This document shows positions 37,494 through 49,760 of a stretch of DNA of 64,000 nucleotides, one piece after another. This DNA comes from Burhinus oedicnemus (Eukaryota; Chordata; Aves; Charadriiformes; Burhinidae), in NCBI GenBank assembly GCA_008921705.1, contig VFFE01007101.1:486236-550235 (forward strand), in the 5' to 3' direction. Below the pieces are notes generated by a model. That model ran no database searches and was not told where the DNA came from. It worked only from the letters and a program-made list of their open reading frames with translations. Every line of letters begins with the position of its first letter. The first letter of the stretch is position 1. Both the position numbers and the translations under genes were made by a program.

Positions 37494-37575
37494 CAGTTGC
37501 TGTCCTTGGACGCCCCAGGCTGCATACTGTAAAACTGAATCCTCTACTTCTGGAGGGTTTAACTCCCAAACTTCC
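37494..37575 (-). CDS. DPP10: DPP10 coding exon A (beta-propeller, about residues 165-192)
   Basis: This 82-nt exon reads as 1 nt that completes an Arg codon, then 27 codons from EVWELNPPEVED to AAWGVQGQQL. The borders are ...TTTTTTCAAG|G and CTG|GTAAGC. The donor is near consensus and the acceptor follows a T-rich tract. By my recollection the residues match human DPP10 throughout, and they differ clearly from DPP6. The encoded piece is an early blade of the extracellular beta-propeller, just after the sequence that ends in NIHTR in human. The exon ends exactly on a codon and joins in frame to exon B 22.8 kb downstream. A longer open frame (37452-37661) surrounds the exon but includes intron sequence and should not be taken as the exon extent. 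The preceding exon must end with two nucleotides of the Arg codon and was not found up to position 64000. Confidence 0.95.
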
Positions 37576-38516
37576 CTTGAAAAAACGTAAACATTTTCAC
37601 TTGAACACACTGGCATCACCTTATGTATAGAACCACTGACAATATCATATTGAAAAACCAATGTGACCTACCTTGTGTGTATGTTATAAATCACATATGA
37701 AGCTGTATAAGAATAATGAAAAACCTGTGACAAAAAAAAGAAAGCGTATGAATTACAAAAACAAATACTGGATTAAGTACAGACTACTATATGATAGTCA
37801 CAGTCTTTCAATCACTGTAAACACTGGTATCTTAATTACTGAAAGAGAGATTTTACTGAATTAATTATAAACAACAGACTTGAACCAGGGTTTGAATGTT
37901 GCATGATGGACACACATATGCGTGTATTTAACCAGACACTTAATCTGTATGATAACTGCATAAAAAAGGTGCAATCAAAAAATCTGCATTCCTGTTTAAC
38001 AAAAGGATTTAAAAAAACAAACCAAACCCCAAAAACCCCAGGAACATACACTAAGAAAATAAATACTTTTTCCTGTATTTCTTCATCAAGTTATGGTAAA
38101 AATCATTGCACAGGCTCCACAGTTATTTTACTTGAAATGCAAACAGATATGGGGTGATAGGATATTTTTCTGACCACCTGCTATGTACAGCCTGAACAGC
38201 CGTCTGGGCTATTGCTCACAGAAAAGAATAGAAAAATTGAGTGCTTACTGGGACTGTGTTTGATAGCTTTCCTTAAATGTGTTTCAGCCTGATTTTGACT
38301 GACTTTCTTTGAAATTTAGGGAAAGCTTGCTTTATCTGAGATTCTTCATATGCAACATTTTGGTTAAAAAAAAAGCTGTTTGCCAGTAAACCTTCCTAAT
38401 TCACCACGAAGTTTCCAGTGACTTCTGATCTCAGAAACCCCAGGATTCTCTGGAGGGGAGAGAAAAGCAAATCTAATGTACAGTCTTATGCTGCTGTCTT
38501 TATTTGTTGAAAATTC

Positions 38517-38580
38517 TGTTGAAGTCAACTGAAATCAATAGGATTGTCATTTAAGTGCAAAATATTAGGGCCTGATATAT
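38517..38580. repeat. Possible old palindromic amniote repeat ('TTGAAGTCAA' type)
   Basis: GTTGAAGTCAACTGAAATCA, later CATTTAAGTGC and GGGCCTGAT resemble the widespread palindromic amniote repeat built around 'cattgaagtcaatgg ... ggatcaggccc'. Divergence is high and the match short. A related short motif, TGAAGTCAATGAGATG, occurs near 54348-54362. Confidence 0.25.
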
Positions 38581-40744
38581 GTGGAACCAGAAGATCCATG
38601 GTGGAGAACAGCATGGCACAGCGTGTAAAGTGAGGTACCATCACACCTAAGGGCTAAATTCAAAGCAAACTATTACATGTTTTCTCTAAAGTCAAACATT
38701 AGTCTATGTACATACACCTATAGTGAATAACAGACATTTTGCTGTCTTCCAGGCTCGGGTGATTGGTTTTAACTTAGCTCATTTCTTTACCACTATGTCT
38801 CACATTACGAAAATAGCATAATTCCATTGTATTAATTAGTTTTATTATGAATTAAAGTTACTTCATGGTCTTGGAAGACAAAATATATTTGTGACTAATT
38901 ATTACTGTACTAAGGAAACTTCTTTTAAATGTAAAATACTATCAGAAAGAAACACAGAGTGACACGTTCAGTAGACTTACTGTAGCTTCACAGCTACAGA
39001 GTTACAGCGTCTCTGCTTGGCAGATGAAGGATTTATTTCTGGACAGTGTCAGGCTAGTTCCAGTTAGATGGAAACAGATACAGCTGTAAAGCTGAAAATT
39101 TGATATAGAGATGTGTGTTGGGAACTCTTTAGTTTATATTATCTACACCGGGAATCTTTCAGTATCTCCTCCAAAGAGAAGAGACAAAGGAGGATCACAC
39201 ACGAACAGAGCCATTGGAATTTGCTGCTATCACACATGAGAGGGGTTTCAGAGGTTGTTATTTTGGCTGGAGGTCATTCAGTAACAGAACCATCCGAAAC
39301 ATCCTTCCACTGACTCCATTTCCATTATTAGTTCCCCGTCAACACACACCAAGAATTTAACGCATCCTAAATATTCGTTGGCTGATGCTGCAAGAAGCCC
39401 ACAAAGGTCTGTAAGATTAGTAACTGTACTTTGTGCAAGAGTTGAATTTCTCTTCTATAAAATTTCCCTTTTAGACAAGAATCACTTCAATTTTTCAAGT
39501 CTATCGTGATTAACATCGAAAGCGTTGCTTCAGTGAGAAGAATCACACATATATTATTAAGTATGCCCCAAACTGTTTGGGTTTTTTTTTTTATATATTA
39601 CAGCTTATGTTAAAGTGTTTGGTCATGCAAGGTACCAGCTGCTTCTGAGAAGTGCTAAGTATGACAGAAATAGAGAAAAATTATAATAATATTATGATTC
39701 CTGTAGGAGGTACCAAGACACCAAGAAGACTATTCTAAGTAATTTGATTGATTTTCTCTAAATAGCTATCATAAACATATCTACTACCATGTCTCTATAC
39801 TATATAGACATATATATCTAATTATACACATGGTAGAAGTAGACTACTTGCTTACATACCATAATATTTAAAGTTCAGTGGTATTTCTGGGAAAAATTAA
39901 CTTGGTAATGACATGATTGAGGACCTATCAAGGTAGAGTTATTCAAGTACCGCTGGTAAGACAATGAGACAAACCGTTGGCTTCAAAGCTCCTCTCCTGC
40001 TTTCTTTTATATATCTTATATTGCTAGAGGTAAAAGACAGCAGATCAAAGGGCCATAAATGGCTAAATCATGGTAGTTTCTGCACAGAGCGTACATTGCC
40101 AGAGGCTACCCAGAGGGGCACTTGCCAGCAGCTGTTAAAGGGGACAGTCTCATACAGCCAGTTACAGGGAAGAGGACTGGGTCTCTCGCCCTTCCACGAA
40201 AAGGGAAAAGTATATCAGAGATAACACATGGAGGACTGATAAGTATTTAGAATAGAAATATTTTAAAAGTAAATTATTAGACAATACATTTCAACAAGAA
40301 ATGCTAAAGTAATGACAGCTTTAAAAGAAAATACAACAAGAACACTTCATGTTTCATGTGGAAACTCTCCTCTTGCCTTGTGGTAAAATTTCTATCTAAA
40401 CGTTCATGTACAAGTATTAATATCTTTGCATTAAAAGCATTAATACCTTTGAAAGAGCTCCACAACCAGAGGAGACCAGCATTACAATGAAGTCACTTTC
40501 AGACAGGATGCCGACATTTTTCTCAAATTACTCCTATTAGTTTTATTTCTTAATATGAACACCATGAATAAATTACAAGTAGGAAATTTCTTAATTCATC
40601 CTGCTTGCAATAGCCACATACTGAAACACCATCATTATTGAAATTACAACAAAAAACATAGAAAAATCTTTCTTCTTCAAGTCTGGCTTATATACTAAGT
40701 GTCATATTCCTAGGAAGCTCTCGCAGTGTTGTATAAAGGCTTAC

Positions 40745-40896
40745 CTGTGGAGATCCTTTTTAGGATCTCCACTATTTTGGTCAAGCTTCAGCTTGCACAG
40801 AGCCACATCAGTGGCTGGGACCACACGTCTCCTGATCCCTAACGTACCGGCATCACACAAGAGAAGCCCAGCTGAGGGCACCAAGCCTAATGCTAA
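40745..40896 (-). other. Possible cryptic or poison exon of DPP10
   Basis: On the minus strand, CTCCCTACAG|TTAGC (acceptor at 40897) and CTCCACAG|GTAAGC (donor after 40745) bound 152 nt. The donor is a full consensus. Frame 1 is open for all 50 codons and ends with two nucleotides, the phase exon A needs. However, joined after the canonical upstream exon, which also ends with two nucleotides, the reading would meet TAG at once, and frame 1 has no ATG. If used it would therefore act as a poison exon or as a noncoding 5' exon. The protein it would encode resembles nothing I know. A perfect hairpin (40747-40772) sits at its donor. Confidence 0.2.
40747..40772. other. Perfect 10-bp hairpin next to a splice donor consensus
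   Basis: GTGGAGATCC and GGATCTCCAC are perfect reverse complements separated by six bases. On the DPP10 strand the second arm is followed after two bases by GTAAG. Folding could mask that donor. No T-run typical of a bacterial terminator is relevant in this eukaryotic setting. Confidence 0.9.
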
Positions 40897-42858
40897 CTGT
40901 AGGGAGTATCAGGGACTCTCACCAGCCCTGTCCCTTCTGGAAGAGGCATATGTAGGCTTAGGGAATTCCACTCTTGTTTTGTGGGATGTGCGCTAATCAG
41001 AAAAAAATCTGGTAATTTATGATGCAGTTTGCAAAGATACAGACTGAGAGCTCACACAGGTAAAGCTCAGGTTGCATTGGCTCCTCTCACAGTATATTTA
41101 CAGTGGAGGCTGGTTGTCATCTTCACCATTCAAATCCAAAGTGCTATCATTTCTGTTCCAAAATGTGTTCAAACATTTCTTGTACTCCATGCCTTCTAAC
41201 TGGGGTGGTATCAAAAGTCTAAACTAAGGGTAATATTTGAACACTGACAGTAAATTACTCCAGTTGACAAAAAAATTACATACTTTAGGGTGAAACTGAG
41301 GAAAAGGGAGAAAGGTTGCACTAAAAATGACTCATCTTCTAGGTACAAAGAGGAGAATCAATGAATATAGACACAGGGAAGGTCTCTAAGAAGTGAAGCA
41401 ACATAGGAGAGCAAAGTCTTTTAAAATATTACATGCATTACAGTAATTTCCGCACCGCCATACTGGAGGAGGAAAATGAAGAGAGGAAAATGGTCTTGTA
41501 TAATTTAATAATATAACTATATGTGTTAAGGTGGGACACCGTGAGGAGCCTTATCTCCATGAGTGGCATGTATGCTGTGCTAGGGTTCAGGCCTCTCTGA
41601 CAAGTAAATAACTTGCCTGTTTCTGTTGTGATAAGCTGGAAAATATTCCCCACAATGTTCATTTAAGAACTGTGAAAAGGGCTTTTTAGAGCAGAAAGAC
41701 AGCATACCTCCCCCTCAGTATAATTCATTTAATTTTTCTTTTGCCACAGAACGCAGTAGGTAACTACTGTTGCATATCATATATTTCTTCTGAATTCAGT
41801 CTTCAATTAATTTATAAACTGAAGACAGGCTTTTATGTGATGCTACTCAACACTGAAAAAGTTAGCTGCATTTGTGTATGAAAAAAATTGAATTACAGAA
41901 CTATATTACAAAGGACCTAAAAGAAAAAGGTGAAAAAAATATTTCAAGACAAATTGCTGCAGTCAAAACTTATTGAAATAACAATCTGTTACTCAGCTAA
42001 CAGCCAACAATAAAAAAACCACACTTATCAATCACGATCTGAACTTTCAGATGACATATTGTTCTGGGTTTTATATGTCCTTTATTTTCTACCTTTCAAG
42101 GAATGTCTTTGTCTTTCTAAGGTTTCTAAAATGAAATACTGTCATGGAACTCAATGCCTAGCCCAGCAAGATGCAGGAAAACAATGTGCAACACACATTT
42201 AGCCAAATACCCTCCACTAATTCTGTAATACACTCCAAGAAATATTCAGTTCACTATCCTTGAGTAATTTGGAAAACATCCCTCGGCAGAATAGTGTTTG
42301 TGCTAAAAAGCTGCCAAGAAAACCTCACTAGCAGTATTTCTACAGGATGATGAGGGCCCTCAGCTCCAGGGAAATGGAGGAGAGCTGATAACATTAGAAC
42401 CTTGCAGCACTATAATCACAAAATGTCCAGGCATGCCAAATACCTTGGCGCATCCTTTATCCGTTTCCTGTATTATAAACCCATTATATTCTTTCACATG
42501 TTATTTATTTAGGGCAGTAACGATGCCTCCTTGCTAGCACAGCTTTTCGCAAGGTGGTGAACAGGCTGTCCTATGTTTTCGTTTCTACCTATGCAGACAC
42601 CCATCCTCTGAACTTGTCTCTGGGCTTCTCAGTGCTGGTAGACTCTACATTCTCCTTTCAGATGCAAAAAAGTTTTCTCACAGGGCATAACAGCACTCAG
42701 TCTGAGCAAGAATGATAAAAAGTGACAGTATATGAAATACACCAAAAATTTTAGCATCTGCAGTAATACTTTCAGTTATCCCAAAGTCTACCAGTCTAAT
42801 GGGGTACATATCTCACACACAATATTCCTATAGAAGATATCTACTTATTTGTATAATA

Positions 42859-42890
42859 TAATAACATAATAATGTAATAACATAATAACA
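42859..42890 (+). repeat. Two tandem 16-bp AT-rich units
   Basis: TAATAACATAATAATG is followed directly by TAATAACATAATAACA, two mismatches in 16. A small local duplication in AT-rich sequence. Confidence 0.9.
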
Positions 42891-43136
42891 AAGAGACTAA
42901 TTAAAAGTCATGCCCTTCCCATTAATTAAAAAAAAATGCAGTACTTTTAAATAACTCAAATCGCAGAATACACCATCATGCTCATCCCACTTATCTCAAA
43001 ACACATACGTTGACTTGGAAAGAGAGGCAGTGTTTCCAGTAAGGTTCAAAACTGTACAAATCTTTATGATTCACCAGTGAGGTATCAGATCTTTTATGGG
43101 TTAATTTACACTTTTGATCACATGGAAAACAAAATA

Positions 43137-43756
43137 GGTGCAGCCTCACAAGTGCCGAGTACAGCAGGACAATCACATCCCTCATCCTGCTCACCACACT
43201 ATTCCTGATACAAGCCAGGACGCTGTTGGCCTTCTTGGCCACCTGGGCACACTGCTGGCTCATATTCAGACGACTGTCTCCCAACACCCCCAGGTCCTTT
43301 CCTGCCAGGCAGCTTTCCAGCCACCCTTCCCCAAGCCTGTAGCGCTGCATGGGGTTGTTGTGACCCAAGTGCAGGACCTGGCACTTGGCCTTGTTGAACC
43401 TCATACCATTGGCCTTGGCCCATCGATCCAGCCTGTCTAGATCCCTCTGTAGGGCCTTCCTACCCTCAAGCAGGTCAACACTCCCGCCCAACTTGGTGTC
43501 GTCTGCAAACCTACTGAGGGTGCACTCAATCCCCTTGTCCAAGTCGTTAATAAAGATATTAAAGAGAACTGGCCCCAGTACTGAGCCCTGGGGAACACAA
43601 GTTGTGACCAGCCACCAACTGGATTTAACTCCATTCACCACAACTCTTTGGGCCCAACCTTCCTGTCAGTTTTTCACCTAGCGAAGTGTATGCCCATCCA
43701 ACCCATGAGCAGCCAGTTTCTCCTGGAGAATGCTGTGGGAAACAGTGTCAAAGGGT
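43137..43756 (-). mobile_element. CR1 LINE, inverted ORF2 segment of a rearranged insertion
   Basis: The minus strand encodes CR1 reverse transcriptase to post-RT sequence: [29 protein letters not shown] (the FADD catalytic box of the polymerase, near 43495), [33 protein letters not shown] and SALVR. The right end corresponds to sequence upstream of VPQGS. The left end stops at SALVR, about 600 bp before the CR1 3' end. A missing 3' end is unusual for CR1, which normally loses its 5' end. The missing tail appears directly to the right in the opposite orientation (43753-43854). A 216-codon frame (43641-42991) runs through this piece and on into unrelated DNA. Confidence 0.93.
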
Positions 43757-43854
43757 GCTTAGGGACATGGTTTAGTGATGGACTTGGCAGTGCTAGGTTA
43801 ATGGTTGGACTTGGTGATCTTAAAGGTCCCTTCCATCCTAGACGATTCTATGAT
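43753..43854 (+). mobile_element. CR1 LINE 3' tail in plus orientation, joined to the inverted segment
   Basis: GTGCTTAGGGACATGGTTTA, then TTAATGGTTGGACTTGGTGA, TTAAAGGTCCCTTCCATCCT and GATTCTATGAT form the CR1 3' terminus in sense direction. It abuts the antisense ORF2 piece at GTCAAAGGGTGC with only a few shared bases. Together they have the arrangement expected from twin priming: inverted 5' part on the left, sense 3' part on the right, with about 500 bp lost between. Two independent CR1 insertions that happen to touch is the alternative. Confidence 0.9.
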
Positions 43855-46800
43855 CTAGTATTTCTAAGAGATACTAGTCTTCATGAAAAATGATTATATT
43901 ATTATTCTAAGAGTTAAAAGAATTACTTAAATTTAAAATCAGAATGATCAACTGTAGCTGTGGGAAGTGTTAACTGCTGCAATATATGGATGCCTGCCAA
44001 AAAGTATTATTCATAAAAAGAGAAAGATCAAGAAACTTCTCTTATTGCTTCACAGGCACAAGTCAGTTATTTGGCAGTTCCAGGCTAAGAGAACTTGACC
44101 TGGAAAAGGTTTTGTGCGCCTGAAAGCCTTTCTGCTTTTTGCAACTACATCAGTTGGTCTAATACAAGATATTACCTCTTCCCACAAATCTTATCTCATT
44201 TATCTCTTCACGCCATCACATCCATAACAACAACATTACTGAGAAACAAACATTCCTGAGCCCAGCTGAAAAAAAGGACTACCTAGAACTAAAAATGATC
44301 CTTCCTAATTAATAACTTGTGTTGCAATATATTTCACAAAATGCGCATGAACCGAGAAATCAAGGGAGAGGACACACTAAAGCAGGGAAATAAACAGGAA
44401 TACACCTTGTCAAGGACACTCACTTCTTCATTCATCCATGGCCCTTCTCACTTTTTGAGATCTTTTGTAATACATTAGTGAAATGGCTCGGCAGGTTTTC
44501 AAACTGCCTCGGTGGGTGCCAGACACAGGAACTACTGGCTGCTGTACCCAGCTTGAAGAACAGCAACACGAGTAGGATTTTGCCTTCATCCTCTTTTCTA
44601 CAATTGAATTAAGCATTTGAAGAATTACTGAAAAATCTACTTAGGCTCAAAACCAAACCAAAAGACTTTGCCATGGTAAAGTGATTACAAGGCCGAGATA
44701 AAAGGTAACCAATCATTCATCCGTCATTCAAGCGAGGAAGTACTCCCACATGACAACGCACAGAACCTCATTCACAGCTCCGAGATCAAACCTTCAATAA
44801 ACCTTCACTAAAGACTCAAAAATTCAATTTAGACAAGGAAATGCAAACATGTATTGCTTCCTCTTTTGCCTTTGGGATAAAAGTGTCTTGGAAGAAAAAT
44901 GGAGCCTGCAGAACACGCCGTGAACTACAAAAAATAAGCAAGTACCAGACGCAGAGTGGAGAGAATATGAGGGGAATGTAATGAAATATAGACGCATAGG
45001 ATGGTTACTAAGACCTTTTGAAGGGATTACTGAAATTAATGCACTATGCCTGTGACAGTCGCATCAAAAGCAAGTAACGTAGCAGACAATATGAGACTGT
45101 GTTGATGAATTTGGGAAGCCTATCCCACAGGCGCACACAACCTATCTAACTCCACATGATTTAACCCCAGTTAAGTGGGAGTGCAATGAAGTGCAATGCT
45201 GAACTAGTTGTGCATGAGCTTGCGATACAGGGCTTTGCACGGCTTCTCAAGCATGATGTTGCATTGATCCAGCCACAGCATTTTCAGATCGTAATTAGTA
45301 TCTACACCCAGTGTGACAACATACAAATTAAGACTAAAAGGAGGTTGGATGGCTCTATAACATATACTGTCCTATGGCAGAGATCGGACTTTTGTTACTT
45401 AATTTTCAGCTAGCATGAAATGAGCCAGCCAAAACAAATAATTATATCACATATTTTCAGTAAGTCGAGTTACTATATGTTCAAATTCACTCTCTATACA
45501 AAATGACAGCCTATACAAAAGTATAAAGTCTATACATATTAGCTATATAAATTATGCAAATTCTTACCTAAATTATTTTTCCTCTAGCTAGTGATATTCT
45601 ACTCTCAGTTTTGCTCAGTGTATGTTGGTGTAATACAGATTAACGGCAATGAAAATGAGAAAAGACTTTAAGCAGGTCATTAACTTCATACACAAACTCT
45701 TTATTCTGCTACACATTTGGAGAACAACAAATTATTTGTAGCCAGATTTCATCCTTTGTGGTAGTCTGCTGAAAGCAAATGAGTTACAATGGGAGGGTGT
45801 TAGCCTTTGCCTTATGCCATCAGGATTCCAAGCAGCAACTTCCTGCTCTCCAAAAAAAACGGATCAGCATTCACCTAACAAACTTCTCTTCCTCATTTCT
45901 TTTTTATGAGCTTTAAGACATGGGACTTTGCTAGGACTGCAGTGCAAAGAGAATGGAATCAGTATGTAATGTGCTGAGCCGGAACTTTCACAAAACAATA
46001 AAAATGATATATTCTTTTCTTCCCTTTGTATTATAAGATGTGTGACACCTCTGTTAGTAAAATCTGTGAGGGAGTTAATACAATGAAATTAGTAGCAGCA
46101 TGACTACTGCCAAAGGCAAAGTACAGCTGCTGGATGAATCCTCCATCCATTTTGCAATTTATGTGCTAAATAAATTAATAATGCTAATGTTATCAATAAC
46201 ATTATTAGGTGCAATCCACCTTCCTTTAAAACTCCATTATCATTCACTTCAAATGTTCCCCATTTGGCTGTCCAATCTGACTCCATGTGTTCTCCAGCAT
46301 AGGAACTGCTTCTAAAGAGGATTAAACAAATAAATACGGCATGGTCATGTAATGTTTTATGTAATTGGCTGCTTGAGTGTGTAAAAAGTGAGGAGAGAGC
46401 TCTGCAGCATTAACTTCTGAGCCACAGACCCATGAAACCACTATACAACACATACTACAAATGAAGAGTTTGAATAAAACACACACTGTATCAATAAGGG
46501 ACCGACCCTGCGTATTTATGAAAATAGTATTAGTTGAAGACTGGAATTCTGTTGATTTCATGCCATGGCAACAAATACAGTGAAACCTCAGACTGTGTAA
46601 TGATACCAAAGCTCAACACACTTAGGTGTATACACCAGAAATGGTTCACACCATGCTTCAGTAAAGCGGTACCTTTTGTTCTTGGGAGGTGTAGTGTTTG
46701 GCTGTTATCTTCCTGGTCCTAAATTCAGCAAGAATTTAATTGCATGAGTTAATGACTGATTTCATATGCATTATATCTGGGGCAGAGAGAGGCACAGAAT

Positions 46801-46889
46801 TTACCTCTTTCATGAATTGTGGATTTGCACCACAATCCCGTAAATCTTTTCAGCTTACTTTAATTGTAAACAGCAGTCAATGTTACATT

Positions 46890-47130
46890 AATTCATAGTT
46901 CATACAGCTAGAAAGGACTGCTACGATCACTGTGCCTGACCTCCTACATCTGAAACAAAGTTTATGGGACTTCTCATTTTAAATAGCATGACACACAAAC
47001 AGACATTTCCAACGTGTTCTTCAGTGGGCTTCAGAGAAAACCTTGAGAAACAACCAACCAAAGAGTCTATAATAATGAGATGATGAATTTCCACACATCC
47101 TTGAACCCTTTTGTTTCTATCCAATTCTGG
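46890..47130 (-). mobile_element. Old LINE 3' end (CR1/L3 clade), diverged
   Basis: ATTCATAGTTCATACAGCTA, then GAAAGGACTGCTACGATCAC and CCTGACCTCCTACATCTGAA follow the reverse complement of an old CR1-type 3' end ('agaagggaccattgtgatcatctagtctgacctcctgtat'). The block near 47083-47125 (GATGAATTTCCACACATCCT) resembles the downstream coding region of the same family. It is much more diverged than the other CR1 copies here, so it is likely an ancient insertion shared widely among birds or reptiles. The right limit is uncertain. Confidence 0.55.
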
Positions 47131-49139
47131 AAGCAAGAAAACAAAGGTAAATTTTGCCAAGACTGATGTCTAAATCTCTATATAACATTGCATAATTTTC
47201 AGCCTTCATACGTGGAATATCTTGTTTCTGAAAGCTCTGTATCTAATTGCAAAGAGTTAGGCTAAGATAGCTTGATGCATTTTCAGCACTGAAGTTAAAT
47301 GACAAGGTTATAACTTTGCAAAGCATTGTATTTATTTGTTTCAATCAACATCAATTACTTGTCATGATTGATAAGAACCACTGCATATCATTGGTAATAA
47401 TTTATGGTTAGCATTAATACTTTCGCGGATGAAATATTGCCAGCCATAACAACTCTATGCTGCCAAACCAAAATAAATTTAAAGGCGAGACATTTCTACA
47501 CACGTAATTTATCTATAAGAAAAAAGGCTGTCAAGGAAGTCTAAACAAAAAAGTACCTCTACAAAAATCTGCTATAGCTTCAACTGTTCCATGTATAATT
47601 TTTCAATAAGATAAATTATCTCAAGAAAAAGACATCCATTGCAGAATGTTAATTAATTCACAATCAATTAAACTCAGTTCATCTAACCAACAGTAATGTG
47701 ATACAAACCACAGTTCAGAATAACTGCAGAAACTTCTTTTTCTTCTCCTACATCAAGAGCTGAGATAGACCACCCTATATTTGGATACACAATTCAATCA
47801 TTTTTGAATATATAATAACTTCAGATGAGTGAATTATTCAAAAAAGAATGTTCTGCATTGCTACTTCTGAAAGCCTCATATATCACTGTCATTTGAAATT
47901 CTATTAGTTACACTATCACGTAAAATATGTTTCTTGAGCCTTGTATGAAAAGACTTACGACAAAAATTTGTATGAATTTTTCCTGGCTTATTCACCTTCA
48001 GCATTAAAAACCAGGTATGACTTCACGGAAATCATTGTTATATGATGGGGAAGCTGGTAAGTCTCAAGCCTCAAGCATAACGTGTGTATTTTTTATATTG
48101 AAACACATGTACATGCGCAGCATTCTCACGTGTATGCTCGCATTGCTATTCAGTATGATCAAAATTTTGACTTTACAAATATTTTGGGATTTATAGAAAC
48201 TTGTCTCTTCCTGGATTGATTTGCAGGCAGCTGCACAATGTGCATGCGTATTTTGATCTGAACTAGCATAAGGGGAAACAACAGATACCAATTCTGACAA
48301 CACAACCAGGACTTTATCTCCATAGAAATATGAGGTTGGTGAGGGTGGTTGCCGCTGGTCATTGCAGCTGAGGATACTAAATCTGTCTTCGAAAAATACG
48401 TATTTAAGTCCTTTAAGACTGCCTGATACTTTAAACAGTCTGATCTCTTAACAGGGTCCTTCCAGTATAACCGGAATCTCGTAGAAGAGGCATCCTTTAT
48501 GGGAAACTTGGATTGAGTGTCTCCACACTTATTGAAAACTGTTCACTGAAACCAAACTATGTTTTAAATCACTGATTCTCGAAGGCAGAGCTGCATCAAG
48601 TCTCTTTTGAGTGTTTTGTGATGGTTTAATTTAGTTTGCTCTTTGGGATACAGTGGAGAAAACTGAGCCAAGACTTGGTTTTCTTCTCAGTTTTTCCAAG
48701 GTAATATGTTCCTCGCATATTGTATTTATTCAAGCAGATTGCTAAAGAGAAAATTGGCAAATGCAGAAAAAACACCACCTTGTTTTGAAGAGACACAATT
48801 CTACATGTGGTGATATTTACAGAAATGTGCACAAGCTGATTCAAGTGAAAGATTACATGCAAAGAAATGGGTAAAAAAAGTTGAGAAATTATTTTCTGAA
48901 ATCACATTCCATACAAAAAAAGAAAATGTCCAGGCTCTGAGCACAAAACTGAACTGAAGATGCCCTGAAATGATGAGGATACAAAATAAAATCAAGGCAT
49001 ACAATGGGACAATTTTGAAGTACAGACTACAGTCTCAATATCTCTTTTTCTTCTCCAGACAATCTGACTCACTCCGGCAGCAGTAAGAAAGCAGATACCG
49101 GATGCTCCTCTGCTGTTTGCCTACAAATCACGTGAGGAG

Positions 49140-49445
49140 ATGAAAAGACCCCATGGAGCTGGAGAAAGGACAAGCAATGAGATAAATGGCCTGTGGGTCT
49201 GAAAAAATGTAAAGGGAAAATGGAAAAGAAAAACAGACTGGGGGAAACAGATGGGTAAACCAGCAAGCATGCAAGACAGACGAAGGAAGACAAAAAGATA
49301 GGGCTAAATATATCAGAATAGGAAAAAGGAGAAATAATAAAAAGATAGAAGTAGTTCAGAAAGAAACAGAACTGAGTCCCTTAAAGGGCTAAAAACCAAA
49401 GAGAAGCAGATCAAAAGAGAACAGGCAGCAGGGAGGGAAAGCAGT
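49140..49445 (+). other. Purine-rich stretch
   Basis: About 300 bp on the plus strand are strongly biased to A and G, with repeated AAAG, GGAAA and AGA motifs but no fixed unit. In the DPP10 transcript this is a pyrimidine-rich region. It is not a microsatellite; strand asymmetry of this length could reflect an old polypurine tract or chance. Confidence 0.7.
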
Positions 49446-49741
49446 AAGCAGATCTGCAGTGTGTGGGCATGGTGGCTGGAAAACACAGGCTCTTGGGACT
49501 GATGAATGAAATTTATGCCGAGCAGACTGGCATTTAAAGCTTTCCTCTTTTGGAGGATACAAGACTAAGTGAAAAAGGCAAAAGGTTTTCTCAGGAATCT
49601 GACAGTTCAGTACTTGAATACATGAACTTCCTGCCTTACATTACCTTGCTTAGCATCATCACTAATTGCTTAGCAAGGATATGTCACATGGAAAAGCAGG
49701 AATGCAGCGGGTGTTTCACATGTGACAAATCATCTTCTGTT

Positions 49742-49760
49742 CTCTGGGAGTCTCCCAGAG
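49742..49760. other. Near-perfect 19-bp palindrome
   Basis: CTCTGGGAG, one T, CTCCCAGAG: both arms match over nine bases. Too short a loop for a stable hairpin as RNA; as DNA it is a symmetric protein-binding-like site. No known factor is assigned. Confidence 0.9.

Noticed and set aside
6637..37575. Assignment of the exons to DPP6 or DPP4 instead of DPP10
   Set aside because: Exon A and exon C residues follow DPP10; DPP6 has a different sequence in the EVWELNPPEVED region and after MPPD.
49742..49760. Reading the palindrome as a transcription terminator
   Set aside because: No T-run follows and intrinsic terminators do not apply to this eukaryotic gene.
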